From Acetobacter malorum (GTDB lineage: Bacteria; Pseudomonadota; Alphaproteobacteria; Acetobacterales; Acetobacteraceae), in NCBI RefSeq assembly GCF_001580615.1, contig NZ_LHZC01000052.1:62001-126000 (forward strand): a stretch of DNA of 64,000 nt, given 5' to 3'. Position 1 is the first letter of the stretch. Each line of letters opens with the position of its first letter. Shown here piece by piece: positions 8,360-17,252 of the stretch. The notes beneath the pieces are model-generated. The model was not told where the DNA came from. It saw only the letters and a list, made by a program, of their open reading frames with translations, and did no database searches. The position numbers and the translations under genes are program-made.

Positions 8360-8827
8360 ATGCACCATTTATCCCGCATCACCTTTGCAATCGGCAGCAT
8401 TATGCTGATGCTTCTGGCGGTGCTTCTGGCGACCTTTGGCATGTCAGGGCTTGTGGAAACCCTCCTGCACTCATGGCAGGACGGCCAGAAGGCTGTGGTG
8501 CATGCCATTAGCTATGTCGTGATTTCCATGGCGGTTTTTGATGTCGCCAAATATTTTATGGAAGAAGAGGTCATTCTCTCCCGCGGCAAGCAGACGCTGG
8601 GGGAGGCCCGCACCAGTCTGACAAAATTCATCACCTCCATCATTATTGCCGTTTTTGTTGAAGGACTGGTGGGAATTTTTGAAACCAACAAAGAAAATCC
8701 GGTCACCATTCTTTACCCGGCATCCTTGTTGCTTGTCGCCACAGGCATCGTGCTTGCTCTTGGCATCTATCAAAGACTGAGCGTGACGGCGGAACGTGAA
8801 AAGAAGCAGGAAAATTTAACGGACTGA
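8360..8827 (+). CDS. Hypothetical inner-membrane protein with four predicted helices
   Basis: 155 residues from ATG 8360, preceded by GAGAGGAAA. Hydrophobic segments lie at about residues 9-31, 44-62, 92-112 and 118-138. A conserved-looking loop FDVAKYFMEEEVIL follows the second helix and LTKFITSIIIAVFVEGLVGIFE forms the third. The family resembles small uncharacterised membrane proteins of acetic acid bacteria; no function can be assigned. The segment before 8360 could extend the frame to 8279 but reads as upstream DNA. Base composition is lower in GC towards the 3' end, where the AT-rich stretch begins. Confidence 0.7.
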   Translation: MHHLSRITFAIGSIMLMLLAVLLATFGMSGLVETLLHSWQDGQKAVVHAISYVVISMAVFDVAKYFMEEEVILSRGKQTLGEARTSLTKFITSIIIAVFVEGLVGIFETNKENPVTILYPASLLLVATGIVLALGIYQRLSVTAEREKKQENLTD

Positions 8828-8984
8828 AAAATCAACTATATTGTAGTATTTGTATTTATTTTTTAGAATTGTCTCAAAAATATTTATTACATATTTGTAT
8901 TTGATTATTTCAGAATTTTCTTTCTTGAATTGCAATATCAAGTGACGCTTTATGATTTTATGACATTATTTATCGGATAGTACT

Positions 8985-10127
8985 ATGACTGACGATTTTC
9001 GCCAAAAATTCAAAACATTCTCCGAGAGAATGGTAAATGTTGCCTCCAGATGCATCAATGAGGAAGCAACGAAGCTCTTCCTCGTGTTGCCGCTCGTAAA
9101 TTTTCTGGGGTACGACACAATGAACCCAGATGAAGTCTGCCCCGAACATAATGCAGACTTTTCTGACAAATATAAAAACAGGGTCGATTTTGCCATTCTG
9201 AAAAATAAGGACCCTGTTATCGCAATTGAATGTAAAGCCTTAGGCGCCCCTCTTAAAGACGACAGAGGGCAATTACGCTCTTATTTTAATGCCGCTCCAA
9301 CAGTCAAAATGGGCGTCATCACAGATGGGATGGTTTACGAATTCTACGCGGATTCCGACGAACCCAACATGATGGACCCCAATGCTTTTCTTTCCTTCGA
9401 CTTGCATGACATTGCCAAAGGGAAAATCGAAGATTCAGTTGTCGACGGCTTAAAAAGCCTACAAAAATCAAATTTTGATCCAGAAAATATTGGTGCTGAA
9501 GCTAAAAGGAAGCTGGTTTTTCAGAATTTGGTTCAACAAATTGAAGAGTTGGCTCAAAATCCCAGCGAACCTTTTGTTCGCCTGCTTTTACAAAACATTG
9601 GTTTAAGTCATGTGCGCTCTAAAGCCATGACTGACTATATTGTGCTGACAAAAAGTGCATTCAGCGAATTTGTGAATCTCAGGATCCTTCAGCGACTAGA
9701 CCTCCCCACAAAAGACAAAGAACCTGAAAAGCAGCCCCTTGCCGCCGATCTCCCAAAAGCCGATAGCGATCAAATCAAAGAACCTGAAATCGTACCGTCA
9801 GAAACAGAAATTTATATTTTTGAATATATCAAAAAAAGATTAGCTTTTCTTTCAGATACAGATGAACTTTTCTCTGCGACAGATTCAATAGAATACAAAG
9901 ACTACAAAGGAAAATTTGTCGTTTACTACGGCAAAGAACGTGCAGGAAGACTATTTGATTTTTATGAAAGCAAAGAAACAAAATATAAATTTGATTTTGG
10001 CCCTGATTTTGGAGGCGAAATCAGCACCGATACTCTCGAAATCATCGACCAGAGCCTTCTGAATGTCTTTAAGACACGCGTTGAAGAAATGACTCCGAAA
10101 GGGAAGAAAAAAAAGCCACCACAGTAG
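8985..10127 (+). CDS. Stand-alone HsdR N-terminal-type (PD-(D/E)XK) nuclease-domain protein
   Basis: 380 residues. The N-terminal half carries a type I restriction HsdR-N-like PD-(D/E)XK core: Glu26/27 in NEEATK, Asp68 in RVDFAIL, and Glu82-x-Lys84 in AIECKALG. The middle has a charged linker (about residues 235-270), and the C-terminal domain (about 275-370) is a separate alpha/beta unit. No helicase motor, HsdM or HsdS is nearby, so this is not a working type I restriction system by itself; such lone proteins are widespread and unassigned. Codon use and composition are clearly more AT-rich than the neighbours, and tRNA-Val follows, consistent with horizontal acquisition. A defence role is possible but unproven. 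Confidence 0.75.
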   Translation: MTDDFRQKFKTFSERMVNVASRCINEEATKLFLVLPLVNFLGYDTMNPDEVCPEHNADFSDKYKNRVDFAILKNKDPVIAIECKALGAPLKDDRGQLRSYFNAAPTVKMGVITDGMVYEFYADSDEPNMMDPNAFLSFDLHDIAKGKIEDSVVDGLKSLQKSNFDPENIGAEAKRKLVFQNLVQQIEELAQNPSEPFVRLLLQNIGLSHVRSKAMTDYIVLTKSAFSEFVNLRILQRLDLPTKDKEPEKQPLAADLPKADSDQIKEPEIVPSETEIYIFEYIKKRLAFLSDTDELFSATDSIEYKDYKGKFVVYYGKERAGRLFDFYESKETKYKFDFGPDFGGEISTDTLEIIDQSLLNVFKTRVEEMTPKGKKKKPPQ

Positions 10128-10168
10128 GGTAATACAAAACCCACCCTACAAAGCAAGAAATCATAATT

Positions 10169-10214
10169 TCTTCTTTAATGCGAATTCATTCAAAAAAATT
10201 AGCATTAAAGAAGA
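10169..10214 (+). terminator. Long hairpin after the HsdR-N-like gene
   Basis: TCTTCTTTAATGC pairs with GCATTAAAGAAGA; after one mismatch a further AATT/AATT pairs, giving an 18-position stem around a 10-nt loop. TTTTCTG follows on the plus strand, so it may terminate the upstream gene. It lies 41 bp after the stop in AT-rich DNA. Confidence 0.6.
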
Positions 10215-10419
10215 TTTTCTGTTCCTTTACACGGACAATTTAATTACAGAACAAATTCGAACAATAAAGACCGCGCATGCTTTGATGCGTAAACAAACGT
10301 CTCAGATGGCATGGATCTGGCACAGATTGAGTTACCAGATAGTTCGCTTTAATGGCTTTTTCTGCTATTTTGCCGAATATTTTTTGGGAAGAGAAACGGT
10401 CAAAACCGTAGAAAATCAC

Positions 10420-10515
10420 CGGTCAAAGATGGTGGGCGCAACAGGGATTGAACCTGTGACCCCTACCATGTCAAGGTAGTGCTCTACCGCTGAGCTATGC
10501 GCCCATCTTTGACCG
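10420..10515. repeat. 13-bp inverted repeat bracketing tRNA-Val
   Basis: CGGTCAAAGATGG (10420-10432) and its exact complement CCATCTTTGACCG (10503-10515) flank the tRNA gene and slightly overlap its ends. In the precursor transcript the 5' leader and 3' trailer could pair and extend the acceptor stem. Confidence 0.85.
10430..10504 (-). tRNA. tRNA-Val (anticodon GAC)
   Basis: On the minus strand: acceptor GGGCGCA/UGCGCCC, D-arm with AGCUCAGCGGUAGAGC, anticodon loop UUGACAU giving GAC (decodes GUC/GUU), T-loop GGTTCAATCC, discriminator A and encoded CCA (10430-10432). Total 75 nt with CCA. Confidence 0.95.
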
Positions 10516-10570
10516 TGGGCCGCGTTCTATCGCGCTTGCGTTCAAAGTGCAAGCCCTCAATGATGGTCAG

Positions 10571-11494
10571 ATGAAAAATATTACGCATAGCCTGATTCAC
10601 CGGGGTCTGGCCCGTGTTTTGCCGGGCATGCCAGCCAGCGTTCCAGAGGGAGCGGACCGCGTGCAGGCTCCCTCTCCTGTGCTGGTGTCTGGCCAGCCTG
10701 CAACCCCCGTGGTGCTGGCCTCCCCACATTCCGGGCGCTTTTACCCGGAAGCCTTTGTGCAGGCGAGCCGCCAGCCACTGGCCATTCTGCGCAGTGGGGA
10801 AGACAGCTATGTGGAAGAACTGGCCACCGATGCGCACAGCCTGGGGCCAATGCTGGTCCACGCGACCTTCCCCCGCGCTTTTTGTGATGTGAATCGGGCT
10901 GCGTGGGATCTGGACCCGCGCATGTTCAACACGCCGATCCCCGCTTTTGTGCGCGCCACGCATCGGGGGCTTGCCGGGCTCGGGTCTGTGCCCCGCATTG
11001 TTGCGGATAACCGGCAGATTTATCGGACGCGCATGCCCTTTATGGAAGCCGCTCTGCGAATCCGGGATTACTGGATGCCGTATCACGCAGCTCTGGCGGC
11101 TGCCCTGCGTGATACGCACGCGCAACATGGCACGGCCCTGCTGCTAGACCTGCATTCCATGCCGGACGCGCCGGAGGCTGGAAATCCGGACTTTGTTCTG
11201 GGTGACGTCCATGGTGCCAGCTGCGCCTCGGGACTGGCTGACAAAGCGGAAGAGATCCTGCAGGATCTGGGTTTTAAAACATCCCGCAACACGCCCTATG
11301 CTGGCGGTTACATCACACAGCATTATGGCCGCCCGCGTGAGGGGCTGCATGCCCTGCAGATCGAAATGCGTCGCGGCCTGTATATGGATGAAAAAACACG
11401 CGAGAAAAACGGTGAATTTTCGATTCTTAAACAGGCCATTGCTCAGTTTACAGACGGCATAATTGCAACACTGCGCACAAGGAGCAGCCCGTAA
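10571..11494 (+). CDS. N-formylglutamate amidohydrolase family protein
   Basis: 307 residues. Motifs of the FGase family are present: SPHSGRFYP near residue 47, a central DLHSMPDAPEAGNPDFVLGD block with the likely metal-binding Asp-x-His, and YAGGYITQHYGRP plus ALQIEMRRGLYMDE near the C terminus. The family splits N-formylglutamate to formate and glutamate, often as the last step of histidine breakdown (HutG). No other hut genes are nearby, so the true substrate may be another N-formyl or N-acyl amino acid. ATG 10571 was taken as start; a GTG at 10547 is possible but adds nothing conserved. Confidence 0.85.
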   Translation: MKNITHSLIHRGLARVLPGMPASVPEGADRVQAPSPVLVSGQPATPVVLASPHSGRFYPEAFVQASRQPLAILRSGEDSYVEELATDAHSLGPMLVHATFPRAFCDVNRAAWDLDPRMFNTPIPAFVRATHRGLAGLGSVPRIVADNRQIYRTRMPFMEAALRIRDYWMPYHAALAAALRDTHAQHGTALLLDLHSMPDAPEAGNPDFVLGDVHGASCASGLADKAEEILQDLGFKTSRNTPYAGGYITQHYGRPREGLHALQIEMRRGLYMDEKTREKNGEFSILKQAIAQFTDGIIATLRTRSSP

Positions 11495-11521
11495 CCCCTC
11501 CCCTTTCCAGACAGTCGTTTT

Positions 11522-12403
11522 TTAAAACGCTTTCAAAAAACGATCAGGGATTCTGTGCAGGCTGCTTTCCCCTCCGGATTCCACAAGGCTGGCCAGATCA
11601 AGATCCGCCAGTGAGGTTTCTGAGCGTGTTGCCTGAAACTTTCTCAGGAAATTGACCATGCTCCGGTCAGGCACCCGATGAGAAACGCCGTGATTCAAAG
11701 TGCGGGCACGGGCACTCCATTGCAAAGCACGGGTCACACCAAGGCGCTGGAGAAGGTGCGTCTGATCAGCATATTTCAGGTGGAACATCCATAAGGCCGT
11801 GTCCAGCGTGGCGGATTCTTCGCACTCATGGAACCCTGCCGTCCACGTCAGCGGCACAGAAGCGAGTAATGTCTTGCAGGACCAGCTCCGCACCGCACCG
11901 TAAGGCCGCTGGGCCAGCACCGGCTTGTCCCATTGCACGGGCGGTAGGTCCGGCGCGTAGTCGATTACATCCACCCCCACGCATCGGATGGCTGTAGGCT
12001 GAGCATGGGCCACATAGTCGCGCAGCGACGGATAGCGCGCAGGGTCAGCAACCACGAATTCATCACAATCCGTGAAAAGAACGTAGCGATACGATTGAAG
12101 AAGTTTCTTCTGGAACGCTTCAATCTGCGCACAGCGGTCAACTTCGTCCAGCTCATCCCGACGGATCGGAACAATCTGACATCCGGGCAAATCAGGCAGG
12201 CTGTCGCTCCCGTGGTCCAGCACAAAAAGATTACCGGCTCCGGCCTGCCTGCGATAATAATTCGCCCACACCGGCAACATGCGATGTTCATTATAGACCA
12301 TCGTAAACACCGCCAGCGGGTGACGGGTATCACGCGGCTTAAGGCCGAACAGTCGCCTGAAGAGGCGGTCCCCGGTGGCCCGTAATCGTGTCCATCCCGT
12401 CAT
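11522..12403 (-). CDS. Glycosyltransferase, GT2/GT92-like
   Basis: 293 residues from an ATG preceded by GAAGG at about 9 nt. The N-terminal domain has VFTMVYNEHRMLPVWANYYRR, typical of glycosyltransferases in the Glyco_tranf_2_4 group, followed by LFVLDHGSD and a metal-binding DxD-like motif in YVLFTDCDEFV. The C-terminal part includes FHECEES and FHLKYAD, a His-rich stretch also seen in this group. No membrane segment is evident. The product likely modifies a surface polysaccharide or lipid; donor and acceptor are unknown. It is convergent with the amidohydrolase gene (27 bp apart). Confidence 0.75.
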   Translation of the reverse strand: MTGWTRLRATGDRLFRRLFGLKPRDTRHPLAVFTMVYNEHRMLPVWANYYRRQAGAGNLFVLDHGSDSLPDLPGCQIVPIRRDELDEVDRCAQIEAFQKKLLQSYRYVLFTDCDEFVVADPARYPSLRDYVAHAQPTAIRCVGVDVIDYAPDLPPVQWDKPVLAQRPYGAVRSWSCKTLLASVPLTWTAGFHECEESATLDTALWMFHLKYADQTHLLQRLGVTRALQWSARARTLNHGVSHRVPDRSMVNFLRKFQATRSETSLADLDLASLVESGGESSLHRIPDRFLKAF

Positions 12404-12583
12404 CAGCGTGTCCTTCCCTTCTGGGTTTGCCGGGCACTGTATCATATTGCCTCACGTGTACCTTTGCCCAATGATAGCGTGCCTTACCGGACAGGCCCTT
12501 CTGTGGCGTCTTGTTCGCAACCCTCTCGCCTGCTCATGGGGCATGGCGTGACCCAACACCCTCTTGCAGGAGACGACAGGCTT

Positions 12584-13006
12584 ATGCGCGGACCATTCTT
12601 CACAGTTCACATGCCTTTCCATGAGAAAACCGCTGGCGTGGCAGCACTCGGCCTTGCCCTGCTGGGTCTGGCCGCATGCCAGCCTGCTCCGGCCCCAGCC
12701 ACCGCGCAGACAAACAGCTCTGCCCCAACCAGCACCGCGCGCCCCCACGGTCTTACGCCGCACAGCAGCACGCCAGCAGGCACCACAGAAACCCCCTCCG
12801 CGACCTCCCCGCAGCGGAGCAAGCTGATTGGCATGGCCAACCCGGCGTCTGTCCATTGTGTGGATGCGGGTGGCAAACTGGAAATCCGCACCGGGTCTTC
12901 TGGCGGCCAGTATGGCGTCTGCCACATGCCGGATGGCAGCAGTTGTGAGGAATGGTCCTTCTTCCGCACCGGCCAGTGCAAGGCTGAAACGCTACACAAC
13001 CGATAA
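12584..13006 (+). CDS. DUF333-type lipoprotein
   Basis: 140 residues from ATG 12584, 10 nt after AGGAGA. The N terminus is a lipoprotein signal with lipobox LAAC near residue 32, followed by a Pro/Thr/Ser/Ala-rich linker. The C-terminal ~50 residues (GMANPASVHCVDAGGKLEIR, then GGQYGVCHMPDGSSCEEWSFFRTGQC) form a DUF333/hemolysin-like module with four Cys that probably make two disulfides. Such modules are found in small envelope lipoproteins, some near stress genes; htpG follows directly. A second in-frame ATG at 12611 would also leave the signal intact. Confidence 0.75.
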   Translation: MRGPFFTVHMPFHEKTAGVAALGLALLGLAACQPAPAPATAQTNSSAPTSTARPHGLTPHSSTPAGTTETPSATSPQRSKLIGMANPASVHCVDAGGKLEIRTGSSGGQYGVCHMPDGSSCEEWSFFRTGQCKAETLHNR

Positions 13007-13024
13007 TGTTCTGCTCCGGGAGAT

Positions 13025-13053
13025 ATTGAAAAATTCTCCCGTTCATCTCATTT
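13025..13053 (+). promoter_or_regulatory. Candidate heat-shock (RpoH) promoter for htpG
   Basis: ATTGAA, 13 bases, then CATCTCAT. The -35 half fits the RpoH consensus CTTGAA well; the -10 half fits CCCCATNT only partly. Placed about 90 bp before the htpG start, where a heat-shock promoter is expected. Confidence 0.35.
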
Positions 13054-13144
13054 CTTAAGGGATGCAGGAGGTGGCGGCATTTGGCCTGAGGGCAAACGCT
13101 GCTGCGCTCATGATGCAGTGTCACGCATGAATGCGGGGAAAGAG

Positions 13145-15040
13145 ATGACTGAAACAGCCACGGGCACCACGCCCACACAGGGCAGCGAAACACGGGAATT
13201 CAGCGCGGAAGTCGGGCGGCTGCTCGATCTTGTTGTGCATTCGCTCTACTCCGAGCGGGAAATTTTTCTGCGCGAACTGGTGGCCAACGCAGCCGACGCC
13301 ACGGACCGCCGTCGCTTTGAGGCGCTGACCGATGGCGCGCGCGCCCTGCCGGAAGATGCCAAAATCCGCATCAACCCGGAAAAAGATGCCCGTCTGCTGA
13401 CCATCAGCGACGATGGCGCGGGCATGAGCAAGGAAGAACTGGTCTCCAATCTGGGCACCATTGCCAAATCCGGCACTCGTGCCTTTGGCCAGAAGCTTGA
13501 AGATGCAAAACCGGAAGACCGCCCGAATCTGATTGGCCAGTTTGGCGTGGGCTTTTATGCCGCGTTCATGGTGGCGGATAAGGTTGATGTCGTCTCCCGC
13601 CGCGCAGGCTCGGATGACGCATGGCGCTGGACGTCTGACGGCAAAGGCTCCTACACGCTGGAACCCGCCACGCGTGAAAAAGCCGGGACGGACATCACGC
13701 TGCATATCAAGGAAGATGCGGACGAGTTCCTTGATAGCTGGCGTCTGGAAGCCATTATCCGCAAATGGTCCGACCATATTGCCTGGCCCGTTACCATCAT
13801 CAAAGATGGTAAGGAAGAAGCCGCTAACGAGGGCACGGCCCTGTGGCGCAAGCCGCGTAATGAAATTACCGAAGATCAGCTGAACGAGTTCTATCGTCAC
13901 CTCACCCACAATTTCGATACGCCGTGGGACACGCTGCACTGGCGCGCAGAAGGCACAATTGAATTCTCCGCCCTGCTGTTCATTCCGGGCAGCCGCCCGT
14001 TTGAATTTGCCGAGCAGACGCGCGATAGCCGCGTGCGGCTGCATGTCCGCCGCATGTTCATCACGGATGAAGCCGACATTCTGCCGTCATGGCTGCGCTT
14101 TGTGCAGGGCGTGGTGGATACGGAAGATCTGCCGCTCAACGTCTCGCGTGAAATGCTGCAGGCCACCCCGGTTCTGGCCCGTATCCGCAAGGCCGTAACC
14201 GGCAAAGTGATGGGTGAACTGAAAACCCGCGCCAAGGATGAAGAAGCCTACGCCGGCTTCTGGGAAAACTTCGGCCCCGTGCTGAAGGAAGGCATGTGGG
14301 ATGACCCGGCACACCGCACGGAAGTGGCGGCCCTCAGCCGGTTCCGCTCCAGCGCTGTGGACGGCCTGACGTCTCTGGACGCATACATCAGCCGCATGAA
14401 GCCCGAGCAGGACGCCATTTACTACCTGACGGGTGACAACGCAGAAACGCTGGCAGCCTCCCCGCAGATTGAAGGCTTCAAGGCCCGTGGTGTGGAAGTC
14501 CTGCTGCTGTCTGACGCGGTGGATTCCTTCTGGCCGGAACGTCTGGGCACGTATGAAGGCAAAGCGCTGCGCAATGTCGCTCAGGGCCAGACGGACCTCG
14601 AAAAGTTTGGCGCTCCGGCAGAAAGCGATGCTGAAAAAGCCGATATGGATACGCTGGTGCCCGCGCTGAAAACCGCTCTGGGGGACACAGTGTCCGATAT
14701 CCGCGCCACAGACCGTCTGGTCAACAGCGCCATGGTGCTGACCGCACCAGAAGGCGGCCCGGATCTGCAATTGCAGAAGCTGATGCAGCGGAGCGGGCAG
14801 AGCCTGCCACCTGTGACACCGGTGCTGGAACTCAACCCGGCCCATCCGATTGTCCACCATCTGGCGGGCCTCGTAAAAGACGGGAAGCCGGTCGATGCGC
14901 TGGCTCACATTCTGCTGGACGTCGCCAGCATCCAGAATGGTGAAGCCCCCAAGGATGTTAATGCTTTTTCCCGCAGGCTGATGGACTATCTGGCTGGCGG
15001 TGTTGAAACCGGCAGCACGGCAGAACCTGCCAAAGACTGA
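13145..15040 (+). CDS. htpG: Hsp90-family chaperone HtpG
   Basis: 631 residues, normal length. The N-terminal GHKL ATPase domain shows [42 protein letters not shown] and [17 protein letters not shown]. The middle domain carries [20 protein letters not shown] and the C-terminal dimerisation region ends before GSTAEPAKD. HtpG is a cytosolic ATP-dependent chaperone for stress-damaged proteins. ATG 13145 was chosen because GGGGAAAGAG precedes it; GTG 13118 and ATG 13127 are in-frame alternatives. A strong terminator follows. Confidence 0.96.
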   Translation: MTETATGTTPTQGSETREFSAEVGRLLDLVVHSLYSEREIFLRELVANAADATDRRRFEALTDGARALPEDAKIRINPEKDARLLTISDDGAGMSKEELVSNLGTIAKSGTRAFGQKLEDAKPEDRPNLIGQFGVGFYAAFMVADKVDVVSRRAGSDDAWRWTSDGKGSYTLEPATREKAGTDITLHIKEDADEFLDSWRLEAIIRKWSDHIAWPVTIIKDGKEEAANEGTALWRKPRNEITEDQLNEFYRHLTHNFDTPWDTLHWRAEGTIEFSALLFIPGSRPFEFAEQTRDSRVRLHVRRMFITDEADILPSWLRFVQGVVDTEDLPLNVSREMLQATPVLARIRKAVTGKVMGELKTRAKDEEAYAGFWENFGPVLKEGMWDDPAHRTEVAALSRFRSSAVDGLTSLDAYISRMKPEQDAIYYLTGDNAETLAASPQIEGFKARGVEVLLLSDAVDSFWPERLGTYEGKALRNVAQGQTDLEKFGAPAESDAEKADMDTLVPALKTALGDTVSDIRATDRLVNSAMVLTAPEGGPDLQLQKLMQRSGQSLPPVTPVLELNPAHPIVHHLAGLVKDGKPVDALAHILLDVASIQNGEAPKDVNAFSRRLMDYLAGGVETGSTAEPAKD

Positions 15041-15070
15041 TCAGATTTTCTGATTGAAGCGATCAGGAAA

Positions 15071-15104
15071 CTGGCTCCTTCCACAGAGGGAGCCGGTTTT
15101 TTTT
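15071..15104 (+). terminator. Terminator after htpG
   Basis: Stem CTGGCTCC with GGAGCCGG around a 10-nt loop, followed directly by eight T residues: a standard intrinsic terminator 30 bp after the stop. Confidence 0.9.
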
Positions 15105-15122
15105 GTGTTTTAGGGACTGCGG

Positions 15123-16022
15123 TTAGCCATCACGCTTTTTCACGCAATTCCAGACCTCATCCAGATAAGACACCGGCTCATCCTGCATGGAGCGGCCCTC
15201 TTCCGCCAGACAGGCCTCAACCGCCTGAAAACGCCGGGTAAACTTGTCACACGCCTGCCGCAGACAGGCTTCCGGGTCCAGATCCAGCCGCCGGGCCAGA
15301 CTGGCGAGCGAGAAAAACACGTCTCCCAGTTCATCCTGCATTTTGGCACGGTCATTTGCCCGCATTTCCACGGCAAATTCTTCCATTTCCTCATGCACTT
15401 TAGCCACAACGCCCTGCACATCCGGCCAGTCGAACCCGACACGAGCCGCACGAGAGGCAATTTTTGAGGCCCGGAGCAGTGCTGGCAAAGCAGGCGGAAT
15501 ACCAGTCAGCGCACTGGATTTCTGGCCCGGTGCGGTCAGCTTCTGGCGCTCCTTCTCTTTCAACTGCTCCCACTGCCCCGGCATGGCGGCGGAGGTCGTC
15601 TGTCCGGAAGCCGGTGCAGTAGCATCTGCCTGTGTGCCCAGCACCTCCGGCCCGAACGTGACATGCGGGTGGCGGCGGATCATTTTTTCCGTAATCAGAC
15701 GGGCGACGGTTGCAAAATCAAAATGCCCTTCTTCTTCCGCCAGACGGGCCTGATAGACCACCTGCAACAGCAAATCGCCCAGCTCATCGGGGAAGGCCTG
15801 CCAGTCCTGCTTCTGGATGGCGTCCAGAACCTCATAAGCTTCCTCAATGGCATAGGGTGCGATGGTCTCGTGCGTCTGCTCTCTGTCCCACGGGCAGCCA
15901 TGCTCGGGGTCACGCAGGCGGGCCATCAGCGCTACAAGGCGCGTCAGTTCACGGGCTGCATCCGTCTGGTCGCCCGTTTCGGGCAATGTGGGTGCCGAAG
16001 AGGCTGTGTTTTTTGCAACCAT
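15123..16022 (-). CDS. mazG: Nucleoside triphosphate pyrophosphohydrolase
   Basis: 299 residues with two MazG domains. The first (about 25-125) begins LMARLRDPEHGCPWDREQTH and has the metal-binding EExxE-type helix EEAYEVLDAI and DELGDLLLQVVY. The second (about 195-280) has VHEEMEEFAVEM and DELGDVFFSLASLAR. MazG hydrolyses NTPs to NMPs and PPi, cleaning non-canonical nucleotides and limiting (p)ppGpp effects. It is convergent with htpG and divergent from argC. About 30 residues longer than E. coli MazG, with an Ala/Thr/Gln-rich segment between the domains. Confidence 0.93.
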   Translation of the reverse strand: MVAKNTASSAPTLPETGDQTDAARELTRLVALMARLRDPEHGCPWDREQTHETIAPYAIEEAYEVLDAIQKQDWQAFPDELGDLLLQVVYQARLAEEEGHFDFATVARLITEKMIRRHPHVTFGPEVLGTQADATAPASGQTTSAAMPGQWEQLKEKERQKLTAPGQKSSALTGIPPALPALLRASKIASRAARVGFDWPDVQGVVAKVHEEMEEFAVEMRANDRAKMQDELGDVFFSLASLARRLDLDPEACLRQACDKFTRRFQAVEACLAEEGRSMQDEPVSYLDEVWNCVKKRDG

Positions 16023-16292
16023 AAGATCCCGTGGTCCCTTTCAATCCTTTGTGTTTTCCCTCAGCCGGGCCACAGAGCTATGCTCTGTACGGCATGCAAC
16101 TGTCCGGGAGGAAAAAATCGCTTCCCCGCATGTCAGCCCTGCACCGGCACGGTGTTTTTCGCGCATCCCCCTTCCGCCACAAGGGACTTACCCCGTATAT
16201 GCGGAAGCAGAGAGACCGAACAGCCCACGCGCACAGAACCGGGTGCCGGGCGAAGACAGGGAGCCTCCCGTTACCGGGTGGAGTATGAAGGC

Positions 16293-17213
16293 ATGACACA
16301 GCAGCCCGTTATTTTTATCGATGGGGAAGCCGGAACCACCGGTCTGGGTATTCGGGACCGCCTGTCTGCCCTACCCGTACGCATCCATTCCGTTGACCCG
16401 GCCCACCGCAAGGACCCGGCGGCCCGTAAGGACGCCATGGCAGAGGCGGATCTGGTTGTGCTGTGCCTGCCGGATGATGCCTCGCGCGAGGCAGTCACCA
16501 TAGCGGAAACGCTCGGCCAGAACGCCCCGCGTCTTCTGGATGCCAGCACGGCGTTCCGCACAGCACCCGGCTGGGTCTACGGTTTTCCGGAACTCTCCCC
16601 GGCACAGAGCGAGGCCATTCAGGGTGCGCCCCGCGTTTCCAACCCCGGTTGCTACCCCACAGGGGCCATTGCCCTGCTGCGTCCGCTGATTGATGCGGGC
16701 ATTATGGAGCCGCATTATCCTGTCTGCATCAATGCCGTCAGTGGGTATTCCGGCGGGGGCCGCGCCATGATTGAAGCGCATACGCGCGATGGCGGGCCGG
16801 CCTTTGAACTCTATGGGCTTGGGCTGGAACATAAGCATGTGCCGGAAATCCACCTGCATGCCGGCCTGACACGCCGCCCGGTTTTTGTGCCCTCCGTCGG
16901 GCACTTCGCACAGGGTATGATTGTCTCCATCCCGCTGCATCTGGATGATCTGAATGGCGGCGTGACGGGGGATGACCTGCATACCGCGCTGGCTGGCCGC
17001 TATGCCGGGCAGGATCGTGTGCATGTGCTGGCCGCAGAACCCAAACTGTCTGCGGAAGCGCTGGCTGGCCGTGACACCATGGAACTGCGTGTGCATGGCA
17101 ACCCGCATTCCCGACAGGCTGTGCTGACAGCGCGGCTGGATAACCTCGGCAAAGGCGCATCCGGGGCCGCCTTGCAGAATATTGCCCTGATGCTCGGGCT
17201 GCCGCAGGCCTGA
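16293..17213 (+). CDS. argC: N-acetyl-gamma-glutamyl-phosphate reductase, class 2
   Basis: 306 residues, the short class 2 form typical of alphaproteobacteria. It reduces N-acetylglutamyl phosphate to the semialdehyde with NADPH in arginine synthesis. The Rossmann start is FIDGEAGTTGLGI; the catalytic Cys120 lies in SNPGCYPTGA; SGYSGGGRAMIE and the late LGLEHKHVPEI complete the active site. ATG 16293 gives the family start; the open frame extends far upstream but that part is not conserved. The preceding 270 bp to mazG holds no gene I can support and should carry both promoters. Confidence 0.93.
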   Translation: MTQQPVIFIDGEAGTTGLGIRDRLSALPVRIHSVDPAHRKDPAARKDAMAEADLVVLCLPDDASREAVTIAETLGQNAPRLLDASTAFRTAPGWVYGFPELSPAQSEAIQGAPRVSNPGCYPTGAIALLRPLIDAGIMEPHYPVCINAVSGYSGGGRAMIEAHTRDGGPAFELYGLGLEHKHVPEIHLHAGLTRRPVFVPSVGHFAQGMIVSIPLHLDDLNGGVTGDDLHTALAGRYAGQDRVHVLAAEPKLSAEALAGRDTMELRVHGNPHSRQAVLTARLDNLGKGASGAALQNIALMLGLPQA

Positions 17214-17252
17214 GCCTTTCTTTATCGTTTTTTCAAACAGGATTTTCTGAGC

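Noticed and set aside
8828..10433. Integrative island inserted at the 3' end of tRNA-Val
   Set aside because: The AT-rich stretch abuts the tRNA 3' end, but no integrase gene and no copy of the tRNA end at the left border (8830-8990) were found.
10282..10479. 65-codon plus-strand frame running into tRNA-Val
   Set aside because: Its 3' part is the antisense of the tRNA and there is no ribosome site.
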